From positions 17,983,350-18,047,349 of the forward strand of contig OY987271.1 of assembly GCA_963920665.1 (NCBI GenBank): 64,000 bases of DNA, written 5' to 3'. The position numbers and the translations under genes are program-made. Positions 57,942 to 64,000 of the stretch are shown piece after piece; positions within the stretch are counted from its first letter, which is position 1; the number at the start of each line of letters is the position of its first letter. The DNA is from Straminergon stramineum (lineage: Eukaryota > Streptophyta > Bryopsida > Hypnales > Calliergonaceae). The notes under the pieces were generated by a model. It was given only the letters and a program-made list of their open reading frames with translations, was not told the DNA's origin and made no database searches.

Positions 57942-60900
57942 CATAAATTCCTACTAAGAAATGCCCCATTCATTTAGTGGGAGGATTATTTCTTGTAATC
58001 TCTTTCTAGCATGTGAAATCCAGGTAATTAGTGATTATGGATTCTTCATTCATCAATCACATATCCCATCAATCTCTAGATGGGCTTTTACATTGGGCAA
58101 TCTAAGGCTTGTTGTTTGGGAATTCTAAAAAAATATAGATATTCCTTGTTGGCCCTCAAGCTTTACCTTCCTCGTTTGTTCAGGTTTGTTTTTAGAATTC
58201 CCTCTACCTTAGTGATTTTCCTATACAAAACCCTAAGACATGAATCCTTCCCCCTAAATCTAGAACCTTAAGCTTTTTCCAACACCCCAATCCTTAAAAC
58301 CTCAAATCACATACAACAACAATACCACACAATGTCACAATGCTTCACACATCCCAAAGCCACAAAAAATTTTGAAAAATGTTGAACCATTGCAACAACC
58401 AATAGAATTCAACAATTCAATCTAAAGCACTACAAATGTGAAATTGCAAAACCCTAGAAATAGCCTAGGTGCAATAAGAAAGATGCCTTGACCCTAAATC
58501 CTTGAATGAAGAAATGACATCATCTTTAATTTCTTTGAATCTAATTAAACCCTCAACGCCTACTATAAGAAGATGGAATGCATCATCTTCCAATTTTCTA
58601 TAGCTAATTCTTGGTAGGGTGAAACAAATCTCAATATTTTCCACAATTAATCCCATACATACTAGATAAATTGGTTTTTACTTAATTTTACAATGAAAAT
58701 TAAAAATTTCAAGCACATCTATATGCAAAATGGGATGACTCATTGAAAACCTCTATTGTCAAGAAGTTGATTGTTAGGATTTGAGAGGTTAAAGGCTACT
58801 TGCAATATCTCATCCATCTAAGTAATCCATCCCATGATGACCCTACCTTCCAAAAATTCCTAGGATCTTCATTTTTGAGACTCTCTTAGAATTTTTTTTA
58901 AGTATGTGATATTATTTATCATGTAACATATTTATAATTGAGTGTATATTAATTTGTACACTATATATTACCTCAAAGCATTTTCTCAATTTTCTAACAC
59001 TGTGAATTAATACCTTCTATATTATACATCACATTTTTTGATAAAAAAAATCTAAGTGAACCCACTAAATCCAATAATTTTTGGAAAAATATAAAAATAA
59101 TATTAAAAAAAATCCATATAGTGTCTTTTCAAGAAAAATTCTCTAATTGCTCGCAAAACAAGAAAAAATTCAATCATCATCACTTATCTAAATGAAACCA
59201 AAAAAAATTTTGTATAGACAAAAATACTATCTATCAAAAGCAAAATTTTCAAGTTTTTCTTTCCAATTTTTGTTGTTCCGTTTTGTTGCCTACCAAACCA
59301 AAAAAAAGGACTTTGTGTGAGATAACTTTTGATGTTGGGCACCAATTGAAATAAATAAAAAAATTATATTCCCATTAAGCTAATGTATTTTTCTATCCTT
59401 CAAAAGAATCTTAGGGAATAATGTGGAAAATTGAGCTTAGAGAAGACTACCCAAATTCCCATTTGTTCCTTTGGGGACAAATGGACCTTTAAAGGTTAAT
59501 ATTGGGGGGACATGAAATATCATTAATGTATTATATAGGACACATTTTGGGTTAGGGTTCTTGGTTGTTCTTGTAGTGTGCCTATTTGTATTTATATTGC
59601 ACACAATCACACATAGCAATATCATGTTCTAGTCATTGAAAATGCTTAGAAACTAGACCACTATAATTACAAAAAAATTGATTTTTTTACTAAATTAGTG
59701 CAATTCCTCTATCCTACTTTTGGAATTGGATTTAAAGACCAAAATGGTGTACGACTTTCACAATTTGACATTATGCTACTTTACATTGATATATTTTGTC
59801 CATAGGGACACTAGGGATTAATTATATTCATTTATATGGTATAAATTTAAAAATTGGCTTAAAAAATGGCTTGGATTCTAATAATTTAACATAAAGTGCC
59901 TAAAGTCCCAAGGCTTTTTACCCATCAAAGACCACACAAAACTGCCATTATTTCATATTATAAAACTTATAGAGCATCTAGTTTTGTGGGCAATCATAGT
60001 ATCTTTTTGGAAAAATAACTTAGTGGATCTCTTTTTGAACTCAATTTTCACAATTTTCAACTAACTTTTTTGCGCAAGGTTTCATTTTTTTTTTTTAAAT
60101 CATAAATTTTTAATTAGTGTGCTTCATGTCCATTATAATACTATTATTGATTTATTTTTCCTCAAATACCATACATACAATTTCCACTTAATAATTTTTT
60201 GAAGAATAGAATCCAAATTTTCTTTTGGAGTTTCTTTTTCTTAAACTCTCAATTCGATTCATCAATATAATTTTTTTCAAAATCAAAGTGTAAAGTACAA
60301 AAATTTTGAGTTCAAAGGATTCAAAGTCTTATAATCTTGTGTAGCAAGGTGCGAAAAATCTTGTTTTTTCAACTTTACATGCAAATATTTTGCAATCCAC
60401 CAAATAAATCTATTTGAAATTTCTTCTTTACATTTTTAGACATTTCTAGTAGAAGATTCTATGGTTGCATATTCAAAAATTTATATGTTTAGAAATTTTG
60501 CTCTATGCATTGGAAATAGTAGTTTTGAGTTTTTTTGGTTTTTTATGGAAACTAGACTTAGAGATCTTGGCCTTACTTTAGAGATCAAGGACATGTGACT
60601 ATATTTTTCTTAAAATTGAGTATAGGTTGAACATTTGTAATTATTATATAAAAATGTTGAATATTTGTAACATTAAATGATAATTTTCACACCATAATAT
60701 TTTCAACCATAAATATAAATCATCAATTGAGTGTAACTAGTAGTGCAAAGAGTAGAGGAGCCTCAATTTATTTTTATTAGAGTATTCATTAATCTAAAAA
60801 CGCAATTGTGGGTGAAAGGGCACACAAAATATTTGAATAATCAGAAAAAATTATAAATTAGTTTGCACCTAAAATTAGCTCTTCAACTTTCAAAGGTCTA

Positions 60901-63440
60901 GTTTATTTTCACCAATTTATTTTTATGAAGATAATGCAACTATGGATGAATTGACACTCAAATTATTTGAAACAACAATTGTAGATGCATTGTGTGCTTC
61001 ATTTTATGACTTCATCCGTATGACATCATGATTCTATGGATTCCATGCCTGTATCATGACTTCATTTATGATTTTATTTCTTGTGGCTTCATTACTAATG
61101 ATTTTAGTAGAGTGACAACAAAATTCTTGTCTATTTGTCTCTTCACACCTAGAGCACCCTTCATTTTTCAATACAAAAATGTATATAACCGTATGTATTG
61201 ACTAAACCAATTTTGACCTAAAGATTGTCACTAGAATAATTCAAAAATATTCCATACTTCAAATAACACAAGTAATATTTTATTTCAAAATCTGATTTTT
61301 CCAATTCAAAAACAACCATTTGAAAATGAATTAAAAGGACAAGTGAGATAAAAATAATAATAAATCTGGAACTAGAATTTGACATTGTAAACTTTAGTTC
61401 CACAATGGAAGACTATATATTACAATCAGATCTAAAGAAGGTAAGACATTCCTAATCTATACCTAAAATTGCAGCAACAAACATGCATACAAAGAGCATT
61501 TAATTTGTTTGTTCCAAAATCTAAGTGTGAAATCAAATGCTACGAATTCATTTGGATCAACTAACATAGATGAGAGTAACTAGTACCCCAAATCCTTGCA
61601 CAATTTGCAAAACATGATTATATATGGAATCACTCGATATACATGCTCTACCCCCAAGAACTTTAACCTAAAAAAGGTTTAAAAAATAGGACTTAGACCA
61701 AAAGATTTATGGTGCTACTGACAAGGCACTTTACTATGTTAATGGTCATTGCTAGGATTAGGGAACACATAACACTCACTCATACTAATTTTGATATTAT
61801 GTGATTAATGTGAATTTACAAGGTTACCTAATATGGAAATTCACAACATTTTACGTAAAATCAATATAATGTGATCTACACTATTTCATATTGGGATAGT
61901 ATGATTGGCATCCAACCTTCATGCATCTATCATCATTCCATTTCATCCATTTTGAAAGTGGCATTTACGATATTTAGAGTTTAATGACATTCGCATGTAG
62001 AATTGGTTATATTCATGTTCTTAGAGCATTAAAATTGTAAGTCATGTTTATAACTCTGAACATTGGAATTTTCAAGTATAAAAACTTAAATTGCAAGAGT
62101 ATAAACTTGAATTGCATAGACTAGGAAAATTATCCATGAGAAGATCTACACATGTGACAAACTTAACTATTAGTGGGTCTTCTCATAGTCATTTACGAAG
62201 TCTACATTGCCCAAATTTCCACTAGTGTTGACAAGATAATGAGACATATCAGTCCAACTAAAATATGACAATTTAAGACCATTTTATGGAATATGGATAT
62301 TAAGTTCAATGAAGTTAGAATGCACTTTAGAACAAATTGGGTTTTACAAAATTGAAGTCAAAGATAAATCAATATTGGATGGTGCATGCCTAATGTTGTA
62401 ATATGGAATTCGAATGGCTTGCTTTATTCTGTAAATATTCAAGCACATTCTCTAGAGATATTGTGGGACATAGAATGAAGAGACTCATAATTCACTTTAG
62501 CGTGATAAAACAGTTGTATGGCAAAGCTTTGCAAAGGAAGAATGGATGCATTGAATCCTTTCTAGTTGAGCCCTAAGTAAACATGTCATTATTAATGATC
62601 ATGGCTTTTTTAATATAAAAGGATTAGCCAAATGTAGAATTGAGGAATTGCATGGCTAAGGGGATTTGAAGAGGAGCATGGTGCACATGTTGGCTATAGA
62701 CATGAAGCAATGACAAGTTCGGAAGTGTGAATTTCTCCTTTGTTCTTGTAAATTTTTTTAAAGAGTAATTTTTGTTCAATTGATCCTCTTCTTTTGAGAG
62801 TTAATGATCATCACTCACCTTTTGGACAAAATACCTACAACAAAAACTCTAGTAGCTTCACATCTCTAGTAAACAATGTGTGAGTACTTTGTGCACAACA
62901 AGGATAAATTAATGCATTCAAATGAAGCAAGCTTTAAAGTTGATGATGTGACACTTTTCTCACAACAAGCTAATTATTGAATAACTACAATTTGCACATT
63001 TTGAACAATCATACTTATTCTCTCATGTCAACGTTGAGTTGCAAGGTAATCTTGAATGAAACTAGTCAAATCAGTAACCTATCTATGAAGATCAAGTGGT
63101 TGCTAAGTCAGAACATACCACAACATAATTAAACAACTAAGGAAGTTTTGAAAATTGCAAAGTTATAAAAGATATGTCTAGCATATCCTTGTTTTGAGAG
63201 CTTCTTATAGATATATGAGTCAATATGACAAAATCAATATTTGACTATGTAGTTATGTGGTCAATAATTGAATATTAGAAAAAGGAGATAAAAGAAAAAT
63301 CAATGATTCTCTGAAAACTTTGCAAAATAAGAATTTACTCAAATGGTAATATTCCAATTTTTTTAGCCAACACATTTAGGAAGTGCAGCTTAAAATGAGA
63401 ATCCACAGTTGACAAGATGTATTATCCATGTCACAATTTT
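57942..63440. other. AT-rich intergenic DNA with dispersed repeats, no gene
   Basis: About 59,310-60,480 belongs to the dispersed family of 33.3-34.05 and 35.8-37.2 kb. Its 59.3-59.4 kb part is inverted relative to 33.32-33.41 kb, while the 60.1-60.5 kb part runs in the same sense. Everything else is low-complexity A/T-rich sequence with no feature I can support. Confidence 0.5.
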
Positions 63441-63445
63441 TGGTG

Positions 63446-63730
63446 CAAGAGTTGTGCTAATCTAACAAAAATGATAATCCATCCCTAATATAGAAATATT
63501 TTCAATCCTATGAGTTGTCATTGAAACATTTAGTACATAATTGTAAAGTTTCTACCTAGAGCTGTGCTAATTTAACAAAATTGACAAGCCATCTATATTA
63601 TAGAAAGACTTCCAATCCTATGAATTGTACTAATCTAACAAAATTGAAAATCCATCTACATTATGGAAAGATATCCAACCCTATGAGTTGTCAGAGAAAC
63701 ATTTGGTACATAATTATAAAGTTTCTAGTA
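63446..63730. repeat. Short tandem repeat, units of about 60-117 bp
   Basis: 'TGCTAATYTAACAAAATTGA' followed by 'AATCCATC.A.ATTATRGAAAGA', 'TCCAATCCTATGA.TTGT' occurs three times (about 63,446, 63,563 and 63,627). 'GAAACATTTRGTACATAATT' and AAAGTTTCTA occur in the first and third copies only. Confidence 0.75.
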
Positions 63731-64000
63731 AATTTCTCAAAAAACATAATTAAATTGATATTTTTGTTACAATGGCACAATTTTGGCTCCAAAAATTGTA
63801 GCATATATGTACACAAAGGTAGTATTGCCTTGTCAAATGCATTTTGGTGCATATTTTTCTCATAGGACCTTTATTAAATGGTGCTATGTAACTCATGTTG
63901 GACATATGTCTAGTATACTAGGTATTTTTCATATAATATTCTTGAATATTTTCAAATGTTCTCAATATATTCTAAAAATTAACTTATTAGATGGAGGCAC

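Overview
The window looks like nuclear DNA of a land plant. Its genes have many short introns with ordinary GT/AG borders, and their products match plant families: a LAG1-type ceramide synthase, cytosolic methionine aminopeptidase 1A, a SEC12-like ER protein, a divergent Dof-type zinc-finger protein and a ruined pectate lyase. The intergenic DNA is very AT-rich and full of old, diverged repeats, which fits a large plant genome. The species, and even the division, cannot be fixed from sequence alone. A non-flowering plant is possible but is only an impression.

Layout. 1-2.0 kb: 5' part of a ceramide synthase gene on the minus strand, running off the left edge. 2.0-15.7 kb: no intact gene; diverged tandem repeats, foldback elements and MITE-like elements. 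15.7-20.5 kb: a C/T-rich, more GC-rich block made of two head-to-tail copies of a 2.34-kb unit that begins TGTGAGCGCC, probably LTR-derived. 20.5-22.9 kb: unassigned, with a possible retroelement relic. 22.9-32.0 kb: a plus-strand pectate lyase pseudogene with six recognisable exons. One foldback MITE sits in its second exon, a 6.26-kb Copia retrotransposon sits in its second intron, and a second foldback MITE sits inside the Copia element. 32.0-40.4 kb: repeats only. 40.4-56.7 kb: a gene island with methionine aminopeptidase 1A (+, 16 exons, intact), a SEC12-like gene (-, 3 exons, one apparent 1-base frameshift) and a six-exon gene for a protein with three Dof-like fingers (-). 56.7-64.0 kb: repeats and MITEs only.

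The genes are ordinary single-copy cell functions and do not form a pathway: sphingolipid synthesis, N-terminal methionine removal, COPII/ER export and probably transcription. The most unusual items are the three-finger Dof-like gene, whose zinc-finger spacing departs from the Dof family and which grew by phase-1 exon duplication; the pectate lyase wreck, in which every nonsense codon sits at a CWG site; and four foldback CACTA-type MITEs with unrelated arms, one of them a perfect 74-bp inverted repeat. No CRISPR array, rRNA, tRNA or prokaryotic-type system was seen.
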